Positions 1 to 9,094 of a stretch of 64,000 bases of DNA are shown here, piece after piece. The DNA is from Pseudomonas monsensis. Lineage in GTDB: Bacteria; Pseudomonadota; Gammaproteobacteria; Pseudomonadales; Pseudomonadaceae. How positions within the stretch are numbered: position 1 is the stretch's first letter; each line of letters starts with the position of its first letter. The stretch is taken from NCBI RefSeq assembly GCF_014268495.2, contig NZ_CP077087.1, forward strand, positions 1 through 64,000, in the 5' to 3' direction. The position numbers and the translations under genes are program-made. The notes below the pieces were generated by a model, which was not told the origin of the DNA, ran no database searches, and saw only the letters and a list, made by a program, of their open reading frames with translations.

Positions 1-2010
1 ATGTCCCGACTCAATCCCCGGCAGCAAGAAGCCGTGAACTACGTCGGCGGCCCTCTATTGGTGCTCGCCGGCGCTGGCTCCGGCAAGACCAGCGTGATTA
101 CCCGCAAGATCGCGCACCTGATCCAGAACTGCGGCATCCGCGCCCAGTACATCGTCGCCATGACCTTTACCAACAAGGCCGCGCGCGAGATGAAGGAGCG
201 GGTCGGCACCCTGCTGCGTGCCGGTGAAGGTCGCGGCCTGACCGTCTGCACGTTCCACAACCTCGGCCTGAACATCATCCGCAAGGAACACGCGCGGCTG
301 GGCTACAAACCCGGTTTCTCGATCTTCGACGAGACCGATGTCAAAGCCCTGATGACCGACATCATGCAGAAGGAATACGCGGGCGACGACGGCGTCGACG
401 AGATCAAGAACATGATCGGCGCCTGGAAAAACGACCTGATCCTGCCGGCCCAGGCGCTGGAGAATGCGCGCAACCCCAAGGAACAGACCGCCGCCATCGT
501 CTACACCCACTACCAGCGCACGCTCAAGGCGTTCAACGCGGTGGACTTCGACGACCTGATCCTACTGCCGGTAAAACTCTTCGAAGAGCACGCCGACATT
601 CTCGAAAAGTGGCAGAACAAGGTGCGCTACCTGCTGGTCGACGAATACCAGGACACCAACGCCAGTCAGTACCTGCTGGTGAAAATGCTGATCGGCAAGC
701 GCAACCAGTTCACCGTGGTGGGCGACGACGACCAGTCGATCTACGCCTGGCGCGGTGCGCGGCCGGAAAACCTGATGCTGCTCAAGGACGACTATCCGTC
801 CTTGAAAGTGGTAATGCTCGAGCAGAACTACCGCTCCACCAGCCGCATCCTGCGCTGCGCCAACGTGCTGATCTCGAACAACCCGCACGAATTCGAAAAG
901 CAGTTGTGGAGTGAGATGGGCCACGGCGACGAGATCCGTGTAATCCGCTGCCGCAACGAGGACGCCGAAGCCGAGCGCGTGGCCATGGAAATCCTCAGCC
1001 TGCACTTGCGCACCGACCGCCCGTACAGCGATTTCGCGATCCTCTATCGCGGCAACTACCAGGCCAAGCTGATCGAACTGAAACTGCAGCACCACCAGGT
1101 GCCGTACCGCCTGAGCGGTGGCAACAGTTTCTTCGGCCGTCAGGAAGTGAAAGACCTGATGGCCTACTTCCGCCTGATCGTGAACCCGGATGACGACAAC
1201 GCGTTCCTGCGGGTGATCAACGTGCCGCGCCGGGAAATCGGCTCGACCACCCTGGAAAAACTCGGCAACTACGCCACCGAACGCAAAATCTCGATGTACG
1301 CCGCCACCGACGAAATCGGTCTGGGCGAACACCTGGACAGCCGCTTCACCGATCGTCTGGCGCGCTTCAAGCGTTTCATGGACAAGGTCCGCGAGCAGTG
1401 CGCTGGCGAAGACCCGATCTCGGCGCTGCGCAGCATGGTCATGGACATCGACTACGAGAACTGGCTGCGCACCAACAGCTCCAGCGACAAGGCTGCCGAT
1501 TACCGGATGGGTAACGTCTGGTTCTTGATCGAGGCGTTGAAAAACACCCTCGAGAAAGACGAAGAAGGCGAAATGACCGTCGAGGACGCCATCGGCAAAC
1601 TGGTCCTGCGCGACATGCTCGAGCGTCAGCAGGAGGAAGAGGACGGCGCCGAAGGCGTGCAGATGATGACCTTGCACGCCTCCAAGGGTCTGGAATTCCC
1701 TTACGTGTTCATCATGGGCATGGAAGAGGAAATCCTCCCGCACCGTTCCAGCATCGAAGCCGACACCATCGAAGAAGAACGCCGCCTGGCCTACGTGGGC
1801 ATCACCCGTGCCCGTCAGACCCTGGCCTTCACCTTCGCCGCCAAGCGCAAGCAGTACGGCGAGATCATCGACTGCGCGCCGAGTCGCTTCCTCGATGAGC
1901 TGCCGCCGGACGACTTGGCGTGGGAAGGCAACGACGACACACCGACCGAAGTCAAAGCCGTGCGCGGCAACAATGCATTGGCCGATATACGCGCGATGTT
2001 AAAGCGCTAG
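1..2010 (+). CDS. rep: ATP-dependent DNA helicase Rep
   Basis: A 669-residue UvrD/Rep superfamily 1A 3'-5' helicase that acts at stalled replication forks. Walker A (GAGSGKT, about residues 24-30) is near the N-terminus, the DEYQD box (motif II) is near 214-218, and the motif V/VI region (LHASKGLEFP near 557, GITRAR near 600) is intact. The length matches Rep rather than UvrD, which is longer. The ATG is the first base of the window, so its upstream signals are not visible. In P. aeruginosa rep also lies next to xpt, which supports the name. Confidence 0.95.
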   Translation: MSRLNPRQQEAVNYVGGPLLVLAGAGSGKTSVITRKIAHLIQNCGIRAQYIVAMTFTNKAAREMKERVGTLLRAGEGRGLTVCTFHNLGLNIIRKEHARLGYKPGFSIFDETDVKALMTDIMQKEYAGDDGVDEIKNMIGAWKNDLILPAQALENARNPKEQTAAIVYTHYQRTLKAFNAVDFDDLILLPVKLFEEHADILEKWQNKVRYLLVDEYQDTNASQYLLVKMLIGKRNQFTVVGDDDQSIYAWRGARPENLMLLKDDYPSLKVVMLEQNYRSTSRILRCANVLISNNPHEFEKQLWSEMGHGDEIRVIRCRNEDAEAERVAMEILSLHLRTDRPYSDFAILYRGNYQAKLIELKLQHHQVPYRLSGGNSFFGRQEVKDLMAYFRLIVNPDDDNAFLRVINVPRREIGSTTLEKLGNYATERKISMYAATDEIGLGEHLDSRFTDRLARFKRFMDKVREQCAGEDPISALRSMVMDIDYENWLRTNSSSDKAADYRMGNVWFLIEALKNTLEKDEEGEMTVEDAIGKLVLRDMLERQQEEEDGAEGVQMMTLHASKGLEFPYVFIMGMEEEILPHRSSIEADTIEEERRLAYVGITRARQTLAFTFAAKRKQYGEIIDCAPSRFLDELPPDDLAWEGNDDTPTEVKAVRGNNALADIRAMLKR

Positions 2011-2067
2011 AATTGACCCCTTTTTACTAGACCTTCGGCGCACCAAGCGCCAAATGAGGACAGCTTC

Positions 2068-2640
2068 ATGGAAGCATTGCACCAGAAAATCCGCGAACAA
2101 GGCATTGTGCTTTCCGACCAGGTCCTGAAAGTCGACGCCTTTCTGAACCACCAGATCGACCCGGCCCTGATGAAGCTGATCGGCGACGAATTCGCCACGC
2201 TGTTCAAGGATTCGGGCATCACCAAGATCGTCACCATCGAAGCCTCGGGCATCGCCCCGGCAATCATGACCGGTCTGAACCTCGGTGTGCCGGTGATTTT
2301 CGCGCGCAAGCAACAGTCCCTGACCCTGACCGAAAACCTGCTGTCGGCGACCGTTTACTCGTTCACCAAGAAGACCGAAAGCACCGTGGCCATCTCCCCG
2401 CGTCACCTGACCAGCAGCGACCGCGTATTGATCATCGACGACTTCCTGGCCAACGGTAAGGCCTCGCAAGCGCTGATCTCGATCATCAAGCAGGCCGGTG
2501 CCACCGTGGCCGGCCTGGGCATCGTGATCGAGAAGTCGTTCCAGGGCGGCCGTGCCGAGCTGGATTCGCAGGGTTATCGCGTTGAATCGCTGGCCCGCGT
2601 GAAATCGCTGAAGGATGGCGTCGTTACCTTCATCGAATAA
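2068..2640 (+). CDS. xpt: xanthine phosphoribosyltransferase
   Basis: A 190-residue type I phosphoribosyltransferase that converts xanthine and PRPP to XMP in purine salvage. The PRPP-binding loop VLIIDDFLANGKA lies near residues 126-138, and the N-terminus (MEALHQKIREQG) is typical of Xpt. It follows rep on the same strand after 57 nt. The length equals the usual family length, and no odd features were seen. Confidence 0.95.
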   Translation: MEALHQKIREQGIVLSDQVLKVDAFLNHQIDPALMKLIGDEFATLFKDSGITKIVTIEASGIAPAIMTGLNLGVPVIFARKQQSLTLTENLLSATVYSFTKKTESTVAISPRHLTSSDRVLIIDDFLANGKASQALISIIKQAGATVAGLGIVIEKSFQGGRAELDSQGYRVESLARVKSLKDGVVTFIE

Positions 2641-2670
2641 CCGCTGAAAGCCGCAAGCTCAACGCAATAC

Positions 2671-2762
2671 CTGTGGGAGCTGGCTTGCCAGCGATGGGGC
2701 ACTATCCTTCAACATCCAAGTTGACTGATACACCGCCATCGCGGGCAAGCCCGCTCCCACAG
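2671..2762. repeat. REP pair (REPIN-like), GTGGGAGC class
   Basis: Two inverted copies of the Pseudomonas REP sequence face each other: GTGGGAGCTGGCTTGCCAGC on the left and GCGGGCAAGCCCGCTCCCAC on the right. Each arm has its own internal palindrome. A run of T follows at 2764-2770, so in RNA it could also act as a terminator for the convergent xpt and acetyl-CoA hydrolase genes. Confidence 0.85.
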
Positions 2763-2778
2763 GTTTTTTTGTCGTTTT

Positions 2779-4701
2779 TTATTGCGCAGTGGCCTTCAAG
2801 CCAGTGAGCAGCAGGCGCTGGAAAAGGTCTTCTTTCAGGCCTTCCGGGTTTGTGAGCTGCATTCGCTCAAGATGCTCGGGGAACATCGACGGCTCCGGCG
2901 CATCCAGCGCGGCCTTGCCCAGTTCCAGAATCTCGGTCAGCTTGAACTTGCTCTTCAGCCAATTCAGCGCCCGCAACAGATCGCGCTCGATCGCGGTGAA
3001 ATCACAACCCAGCGGATACTCCGGAAACAGGTTCGGATGCTTCGCGGCAATCGCCTGCAAGCGTTGCGGGGTGTTCTCGGCGAAACGCGGATCGAGACGG
3101 AAATCCTTTGGCAGTTTGCCGACTTTTTGCGCTTGCTCGATCAGTCCCTGCTGGAAACGGGAATCGCTGATGTTCAGCAACGACTCGATCACCACCGCAT
3201 CGGTCTTGCCACGCAGATCGGCGATGCCGTACTCGGTAACCACGATGTCGCGCAGGTGCCGTGGGATCGTGCAGTGGCCGTATTCCCATACGATGTTCGA
3301 GCTGACATCGCCGCCGGACTCACGCCAACTGCGCAGAATCAGAATCGACCTCGCATCGTGCAGCGCATGGCCCTGGGCAACGAAGTTGTACTGCCCACCG
3401 ACGCCACTGAGCACCCGCCCGTCTTCCAGTTGATCGGCCACGCCCGCACCCAGCAACGTCATGGTGAACACGGTGTTGATGAACCGCGCATCAAGTCGCT
3501 GCAAGCGCTTCAATGCTTCCTGCCCGTACAGCTCGTTGATGTAGCTGATGCGGGTCATGTTGAATTCAAGGCGTTTACTCTGCGGTAACTCGCGCAGGCG
3601 CTCGTAGAAACTGCGCGGGCCGAGGAAGAAACCGCCATGCACCGAGATGCCGTCAGTCTGCGCCGCTTCATCGAGGGTGCCAGCGTTGGCCTGTTCCTGC
3701 GTCTGCACGTCGGGATAGACCTTGCGCCGGATGATCCCGGCATCCGCCAGCACCAGCAGACCGTTGACGAACATTTCGCTGCAGCCGTACAGGCCTTTGG
3801 CGAACGGCGCGGTGCCACCCTCCCGTTCGATCAACTGCGCCCACTGACTGAGGTTGATGTCATCGAGCAACGCTGTGTATCCGGCGTTATCCGCCTGACG
3901 TGCGAGCAATGCGGCCGTCAGGGCATCGCCCATCGAGCCGATGCCGATCTGCAGGGTGCCACCGTCGCGCACCAGCGTGCTGGCGTGCAAACCGATGAAA
4001 TGATCCTGAAACCCCACCGGCATGTTCGGCGTGGAAAACAGCGTACTGCTGTCCTTCGCGTCGATCAGCAGGTCGAAGGTGTCGATATCGACTTCGGCGT
4101 CGCCGGGCATGTACGGCAGATCGGTGTGCACCTGGCCGACCAGCAAAATGGTTTCCCCGGCGTCGCGGCGCTTGGCGATCATCGGCAACAGGTCGAGGGT
4201 GATGTCCGGGTTGCAGCTCAGGCTCAGACGGTCCGGGTGTTCACTGCTGCTGGCCAGCAGTTGCGCCACCAGGTTCAGCCCGGCAGCGTTAATGTCACGG
4301 GCGGCGTGGCTGTAGTTGCTGCTGACGTAATCCTGCTGGGCCGGCGCGCTGTTGAGCAGGCTGCCGGGCTGCATGAAAAACTGTTCGATACGGATGTTGG
4401 CGGGCAGGCTGTCGTGATGCAGGTCGGCGAGGAAATCGAATTCCGGGTAGTCGCCGAACACCCGCTCGACGAAGGGTTCGATAAAGCGCTTCTGCAAACC
4501 ATCCCCCAGCGTCGGACGGCCAAGGCACAGCGCGGTATACATCGTCAGTTGCCGCTCGGGCAGGCCTTTGATCCGCCGGTACAGCGCGTTGACGAAGTGA
4601 TTGGGTTTGCCCAGGCCCAGCGGCATGCCCATGTGGATATGCGCCGGCAAACGCGCCAGCACCTCGTCCACTGCCTGTTCGATCGAACACAACTGCACCA
4701 T
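2779..4701 (-). CDS. acetyl-CoA hydrolase/transferase family protein
   Basis: A 640-residue protein of the acetyl-CoA hydrolase / CoA-transferase family. The C-terminal third carries the family's catalytic-glutamate region, TEYGIADLRGK, near residue 487, and a glycine-rich GVGGQYNFV segment precedes it. It is longer than the roughly 500-residue Ach1/Cat1 enzymes, with extra sequence mainly at the C-terminus. It probably moves CoA between acetyl-CoA and short-chain acids such as acetate or succinate, but the substrate cannot be read from the sequence. It is the last core gene before the A+T-rich lanthipeptide island, from which it is transcribed divergently. Confidence 0.85.
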   Translation of the reverse strand: MVQLCSIEQAVDEVLARLPAHIHMGMPLGLGKPNHFVNALYRRIKGLPERQLTMYTALCLGRPTLGDGLQKRFIEPFVERVFGDYPEFDFLADLHHDSLPANIRIEQFFMQPGSLLNSAPAQQDYVSSNYSHAARDINAAGLNLVAQLLASSSEHPDRLSLSCNPDITLDLLPMIAKRRDAGETILLVGQVHTDLPYMPGDAEVDIDTFDLLIDAKDSSTLFSTPNMPVGFQDHFIGLHASTLVRDGGTLQIGIGSMGDALTAALLARQADNAGYTALLDDINLSQWAQLIEREGGTAPFAKGLYGCSEMFVNGLLVLADAGIIRRKVYPDVQTQEQANAGTLDEAAQTDGISVHGGFFLGPRSFYERLRELPQSKRLEFNMTRISYINELYGQEALKRLQRLDARFINTVFTMTLLGAGVADQLEDGRVLSGVGGQYNFVAQGHALHDARSILILRSWRESGGDVSSNIVWEYGHCTIPRHLRDIVVTEYGIADLRGKTDAVVIESLLNISDSRFQQGLIEQAQKVGKLPKDFRLDPRFAENTPQRLQAIAAKHPNLFPEYPLGCDFTAIERDLLRALNWLKSKFKLTEILELGKAALDAPEPSMFPEHLERMQLTNPEGLKEDLFQRLLLTGLKATAQ

Positions 4702-5040
4702 CTGAAGCCTCCTGCCCGTTCCGTGAATAGGGGTAGACCGAGATTGCCGGGGATTTACTTCCGAGGGAAGGCAATTAATGCGAAAAAAGTGAAATAGGCG
4801 AGTGCGGTGCTTGGTGCAAGCACATCCAGAAAACCTTCAACAATAACAATGAATTAACAACACCAAAAGAATCATCGCACAAGCCTACAGCTTCTTTCCT
4901 ACATTGACTCTAACTTAATCACGCAGAACTTCAGGACACTTCTGAATTGAAGTTATTTAGGTCACAGCTAGCATTAAAAACGTAACACTACATTAGCAGC
5001 CAATACTTTTAGGCCAAACATAAACTTATAAGGAAAAATT
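4702..5040. other. A+T-rich intergenic region upstream of the lanthipeptide operon
   Basis: A 339-nt gap between two divergent genes. Composition falls abruptly to A+T-rich after about 4800, marking the left edge of the accessory island. No further Cys-rich small ORF with a ribosome site was seen here. A nested palindrome and a weak promoter candidate are listed separately. Confidence 0.6.
4927..4954. promoter_or_regulatory. nested palindrome, candidate operator for lanA
   Basis: AACTTCA (4927-4933) and TGAAGTT (4948-4954) are perfect inverted repeats. A second pair, TTCAG/CTGAA, is nested inside them. The right arm overlaps a possible -35 hexamer TTGAAG (4947-4952), which has a TAGCAT -10 candidate at 4969-4974 with a 16-nt spacer. 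This could be an operator over the lanA promoter. No regulator gene lies in the cluster, so the binding protein is unknown. Confidence 0.35.
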
Positions 5041-5223
5041 ATGGAAATCGACTTCTTAGCAATCCGTAGTGCGAGGGCACACATTCTAAATTCAAGCGCA
5101 CCTATTTCAACACTGGCAATTCAAGCATTCAGTAACTTAAGCGCAGCCAGCAGCGGTTCGCGTCCATGCACTAGTTGTTGTTCACAATGCTGGCAAGGAT
5201 GCTGCTACGCGACTTACATGTAG
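5041..5223 (+). CDS. lanA: class II lanthipeptide precursor peptide
   Basis: A 60-residue peptide with a good ribosome site (AAGGA, 6 nt before ATG) placed 59 nt upstream of a LanM gene. Residues 1-39 look like a leader: acidic start MEID, then a mostly hydrophobic or small-residue helix with no Cys. The C-terminal 20 residues hold all six Cys (43, 46, 47, 50, 54, 55) in CTSCCSQCWQGCC, mixed with Ser/Thr at 40, 44, 45 and 48 that LanM could dehydrate. No double-Gly or Gly-Ala cleavage site precedes the core. The Cys count exceeds the nearby Ser/Thr, so upstream Ser34, 37 or 38 may contribute rings, or some Cys may form disulfides. Assignment rests on composition and position; I recognise no named family. 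Confidence 0.75.
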   Translation: MEIDFLAIRSARAHILNSSAPISTLAIQAFSNLSAASSGSRPCTSCCSQCWQGCCYATYM

Positions 5224-5228
5224 TTATG

Positions 5229-5257
5229 AGCCAGGGGCGGTCAATACGTGCCGCTCC
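5229..5257 (+). terminator. stem-loop between lanA and lanM (possible attenuator)
   Basis: AGGGGCGG pairs with CCGCTCCT (8 bp with one G-T pair, 10-nt loop), followed by a T-rich stretch. It lies just after the precursor stop and before the LanM ribosome site. In lanthipeptide operons a leaky terminator here commonly gives more precursor than enzyme. The stem is short and the T-tract interrupted, so read-through is expected. Confidence 0.4.
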
Positions 5258-5282
5258 TTTCACTTACTTTAGGATTTTTACA

Positions 5283-8216
5283 TTGAAAACGCCGATTGAG
5301 TTTTTAACTGAACCCTTGAACTCCAACCGAAGCCTGACCACAGACTGCCCGGTATGGCCATACCTGTCTTACTATATCTATCATATCGAAAATAAACTTC
5401 CAAAAGCATCCGGAAGCGCCCTGGAAACTCAGTCAGTCATTATCAGCGGTTTCGCAACAAACCTGGCAGCGAGAATTACCAACGTAGCTAATAACGTTTT
5501 AATCACTGAAAAACAAATATTTGAAAAATCCATCATCGGCAGAGAGATGGAAACCTCCTCTTACTACAAGTTAGTTAGCGAAAATAAAATCTATCTCACC
5601 GAAATTATTAAAGCTTATCCGGAGCTAGATCGAGTCCTCACCAAAATATCACAAAATTTTGTCGAATTTACATTACAACTTTTTACTGACTTGATAGAAG
5701 ACAGGCAGGAGATTAACGAAGTATTCAATATTGGGTCTGACGTCAATCTTTCCGCAATTGATGTCTCGGCTAGCGAAACGCATTATGGATCGAGGACCGT
5801 TTGCACGCTTTCCTTTAACTCCATAAAAATAGTTTACAAACCAAGAAATCTTAAACTTGAAGCGGAAGCTTCCGGCTTTCTACTGTCTTTGAGCAGTGCC
5901 GCAGGCACTGACTTTTGCGAATGGAAAATACCAATTTATTTGGTGAAAAAAGAACATGGATGGTCAGAGCATACACCTCAAAAGCAGGCAGAAACTGAAG
6001 AAGAGGTACATCAATATTTCAAAAGAGCAGGATTTTTATTAGGTTATTGCACGGCCTTTATGGCTGCGGACATTACCTCTGACAATCTGATTGCGCATGG
6101 ATCAAGCCCTATACCCATTGATCTGGAGACAATTTTTTACAGCACCTTAAACATTGAGACAATCCCGAGAGAAGTTCGGTGGAACGTTACCCAAACAAGT
6201 ATTCTTCCGAATTGGACTTGGAAAGGCACCGATGGTATCGGTGTGGACTTGAGTGCGCTGGGTGGATTATCAGAGCAATATGTCAGTCTAAACCTTTATC
6301 AACACTTAGAAGACGAAACTGGTCACAGCCAATTTGGCATGGACGGAGTTAAAATATTTCCAAATCAGAATGTTTTATATCTTAATGGGAAACCGGTGCA
6401 GCCGTGGGACTACGAAAATCAAATCATTGATGGCCTAACCACTCTATTTTCTATATTGAACAATGCGCAACCATCAATTATCGAAACAATTAAATCTTTT
6501 AGAGGCCGACAAAACAGGTATATCCCCAGACCGACCGCGACATATCACTACGCCATTCAATGTTCCTTGCATGCAACCTTAATGCGTTGCACTGACAAAC
6601 GAACGGCCTTCCTGGAAAATATCCTTAATAACGACACAGCTCCCGCGATAGGTTTTCTCAACGCGGAGGTCTCAGCTTGCTTGGATCTGGACATACCTTT
6701 TGCTCGAGGACAAGCCGGTGTTCTTGAGTTCTACGAACCCGGTTACAGCGGTTCAGGGCACCTCGATAGTAAAGATTATATAAACGGAATAGACAACAGT
6801 ATCCAATACATCAAAAGCCTGGACAAAAACAGAATTGCATTTGAAGAGAAACTAACCTCAAACACCCTTTTAGCAATGAAAAACATGTATGAACACGGAA
6901 ATAAACTCACGGACCACTCCTTCAAACAACACGACGATGTGAAAGACCCCCGTTATTCAAATGTAGGCGAGATCATTAACAAAATCAGGACATCATCGGA
7001 AATCAACGCATGCTTGATCAATGAACTGTTACGCACCGAAATTTCGAGTAATGGACTCTGGCTAGGATTTCACTCATCACCAGGTGGCTATATGGAGTTC
7101 TCGGAGTTAGGAGATGACTTCTACTACGGGCTGTCTGGTATTCTTTATGGCTCCGTAGTGGCGGCCAGTCATAGCAGCGTCATAGATAAAACTCTGGTAA
7201 CTGAACTACTAAATCATTGCCACAGTAGAATAGTTAAAAAACTGACAAATAAGGGTACGCACTTAGGGGGCTTTCACTTCGGTCTATCGTCCGCAATCGT
7301 TCCGCTCCTGATAGGCTTAAATTATTTTGACGATGAAAGGCAAAGCCAACTACTACAGCTGTATAAAAAATATGTTGAAGACGTACTGGGAGAACCATGG
7401 TGGCAAAAATATTTTTGGGGCTCTGACTTTCTTTCTGGAATGTTCGGCACTCTAAATGTACTCACACTGCTATTCGATCTTACTAAAGATTTATCGTTTT
7501 CCGATTTAGCCAACTCCTTATACAAAAAAATAGAGACCGAACTCACCTTTATATCTGGAAGCAAACTACCCACATTCGACAATGCAATTACAACGAGAAG
7601 CGACGCTTTATTGAGCGGTCTGTCTCACGGAATAATGGGGTGCGCATACTCATTATTTTATTTCAACAAACTTATCGCAAAAAAAGATTCAATCCACGAA
7701 TTATTCCTAGGCTTTTTGTCTTGGGAGCTTAACGAATATGATGAGTCAATTGAAAATTGGCGCGACTACAGAAAACGCTCGGAATCAAGCGCCGGTGAGT
7801 TTGCGTGGAGCCACGGTTTACCCGGTAATTATTTGGCGATCAGTTATTTCGCAAACAATGGAGTACAGCCTGCGCTAGATTTCTTGGAAAAGCACCCACC
7901 AAAAGCCGCATTCTCATATTCGAGTCTCGAAAAACGAAAGAGACCCGTCAATGACTCTTTATGTCATGGCGCTTATGGGATTCTGAATATCATGAAAAAG
8001 ATCTCACCGGAATCGTTGCTCGATCCACAAGTTTTTCTATGGTCGAATATCGTTAATTTAAGTGAACAAAATTCGAGAATCTTGAGAACAAAAACTGCCG
8101 ATCCATTAGGATTATGGATCGGACGCGTGGGCTCACTACTTGGCTCTATTGGTTTGATTGACCGTAACTACGAGTTTCCATTTCTTCCGCACCAAATGGA
8201 ATTTATCAAACCATGA
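5283..8216 (+). CDS. lanM: class II lanthipeptide synthetase LanM
   Basis: A 977-residue bifunctional LanM that dehydrates Ser/Thr of a precursor and then forms thioether rings. I chose TTG 5283 because AGGA lies 8 nt upstream; the in-frame ATG at 5175 lies inside lanA. The kinase-like dehydratase half keeps KPR (about 186-188), DITSDN (D263-N268) and DLET (D280-E282). The C-terminal LanC-like cyclase has GLSHG (H782), WSHGLPG (S843-H844) and LCHG (C894-H895). The first zinc ligand, Cys in WCxG of LanC proteins, is Ser (AGC codon) here, so zinc binding may be altered. Composition is A+T-rich. The stop overlaps the next ATG (ATGA). Confidence 0.92.
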   Translation: MKTPIEFLTEPLNSNRSLTTDCPVWPYLSYYIYHIENKLPKASGSALETQSVIISGFATNLAARITNVANNVLITEKQIFEKSIIGREMETSSYYKLVSENKIYLTEIIKAYPELDRVLTKISQNFVEFTLQLFTDLIEDRQEINEVFNIGSDVNLSAIDVSASETHYGSRTVCTLSFNSIKIVYKPRNLKLEAEASGFLLSLSSAAGTDFCEWKIPIYLVKKEHGWSEHTPQKQAETEEEVHQYFKRAGFLLGYCTAFMAADITSDNLIAHGSSPIPIDLETIFYSTLNIETIPREVRWNVTQTSILPNWTWKGTDGIGVDLSALGGLSEQYVSLNLYQHLEDETGHSQFGMDGVKIFPNQNVLYLNGKPVQPWDYENQIIDGLTTLFSILNNAQPSIIETIKSFRGRQNRYIPRPTATYHYAIQCSLHATLMRCTDKRTAFLENILNNDTAPAIGFLNAEVSACLDLDIPFARGQAGVLEFYEPGYSGSGHLDSKDYINGIDNSIQYIKSLDKNRIAFEEKLTSNTLLAMKNMYEHGNKLTDHSFKQHDDVKDPRYSNVGEIINKIRTSSEINACLINELLRTEISSNGLWLGFHSSPGGYMEFSELGDDFYYGLSGILYGSVVAASHSSVIDKTLVTELLNHCHSRIVKKLTNKGTHLGGFHFGLSSAIVPLLIGLNYFDDERQSQLLQLYKKYVEDVLGEPWWQKYFWGSDFLSGMFGTLNVLTLLFDLTKDLSFSDLANSLYKKIETELTFISGSKLPTFDNAITTRSDALLSGLSHGIMGCAYSLFYFNKLIAKKDSIHELFLGFLSWELNEYDESIENWRDYRKRSESSAGEFAWSHGLPGNYLAISYFANNGVQPALDFLEKHPPKAAFSYSSLEKRKRPVNDSLCHGAYGILNIMKKISPESLLDPQVFLWSNIVNLSEQNSRILRTKTADPLGLWIGRVGSLLGSIGLIDRNYEFPFLPHQMEFIKP

Positions 8217-9091
8217 AAAGCAACCTAATACTTTGCTGCTTTGGCCTAGGCATTTCAGTTCTAACAAGCGCATCACCCTACCTAATCGGCAATTCAATTA
8301 ATTTGTATGTATCCCAAAATCACTTATATTTATATGCACTCGCAGGCGCTTCGCTTCTTATCATCGCGACGCCTCCCTTGAAACTAGCAGCCAACATATA
8401 TCTACAAAGGACTGCTGCCAAAACAAGATATATTTTGAAAAGGACAATTCTAACGCACCTGCGAAGCAAGGCATCTACATATAGGGGAAATCCAGGTGAG
8501 CAGATCGAACTCATCGACGGCGATGTTGACGGTTCGATGTATCTATACCATTCGGTATTTTTTGACACTTCACTCAATTTCAGCATCATAATCTTCGCGC
8601 TGATTATAACGGCTCAGTATCATCCTCTTCTGGCGCTCGCCCCCCTTAGCGGCCTGCTATATGCCTCAGCTGCATATTTTATAACCCGGAGAAAGAGCGA
8701 CACCCTTTTTGAAGAATACGTCCAAGAAAACACCGTTATAATCGGGGAAATCTGTGCGCATGTATGCGATGCCAAACCGTACAACGACAGAGTCAAGTTG
8801 GACATCAAAAACATTGAGCGCCTCGCTTTTCGTTCAAACCTGAAGGCATCTTTTTTCGAATCAATTTCAGGAACATGTTACTTGGTAGCGATAGTTTTTT
8901 TGTTCTTGATATCCGCTCATTTAATAAGTGAAAGCGCTTTGACAACAGGCGCTATCTTTGCCTCAGCCATCTACCTTGAGCGTGTGCTCAGCCCAACAAT
9001 GTCACTTATATCCATTTACTACTCAAGCAGAGAGGCCTCTTATCGCCGCAATCGAATACTGAGCTATAAACTACAGCACGGGGGGCGTTGA
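8213..9091 (+). CDS. ABC exporter membrane-domain protein without ATPase domain (1)
   Basis: A 292-residue membrane protein whose start overlaps the lanM stop by 4 nt, implying translational coupling. Hydrophobic spans lie near residues 5-25, 38-58, 117-137, 140-158, 220-240 and 245-265. The soluble segment (KTRYILKRTILTHLR... near 75-100) is like the first intracellular helix of type I exporters (ABC_membrane fold). The protein ends where an exporter normally enters its nucleotide-binding domain: no Walker A, Walker B or signature motif exists, and there is no N-terminal C39 peptidase. It probably forms half of the membrane channel with the following gene. Similarity is at fold level only. 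Confidence 0.7.
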   Translation: MKSNLILCCFGLGISVLTSASPYLIGNSINLYVSQNHLYLYALAGASLLIIATPPLKLAANIYLQRTAAKTRYILKRTILTHLRSKASTYRGNPGEQIELIDGDVDGSMYLYHSVFFDTSLNFSIIIFALIITAQYHPLLALAPLSGLLYASAAYFITRRKSDTLFEEYVQENTVIIGEICAHVCDAKPYNDRVKLDIKNIERLAFRSNLKASFFESISGTCYLVAIVFLFLISAHLISESALTTGAIFASAIYLERVLSPTMSLISIYYSSREASYRRNRILSYKLQHGGR

Positions 9092-9094
9092 ATT

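Noticed and set aside
562..1743. 393-residue open frame opposite rep
   Set aside because: It is antisense to the clear Rep helicase and rich in His, Val and Gln, as expected for a shadow of a G+C-rich gene.
5150..5200. Double-Gly type leader site in the precursor
   Set aside because: Only G39 precedes the core and it is in SGSR; no GG, GA or GS with the usual leader pattern was found.
5175..5282. Upstream ATG extension of LanM
   Set aside because: It would overlap the precursor gene and has no ribosome site; TTG 5283 has AGGA at good spacing.
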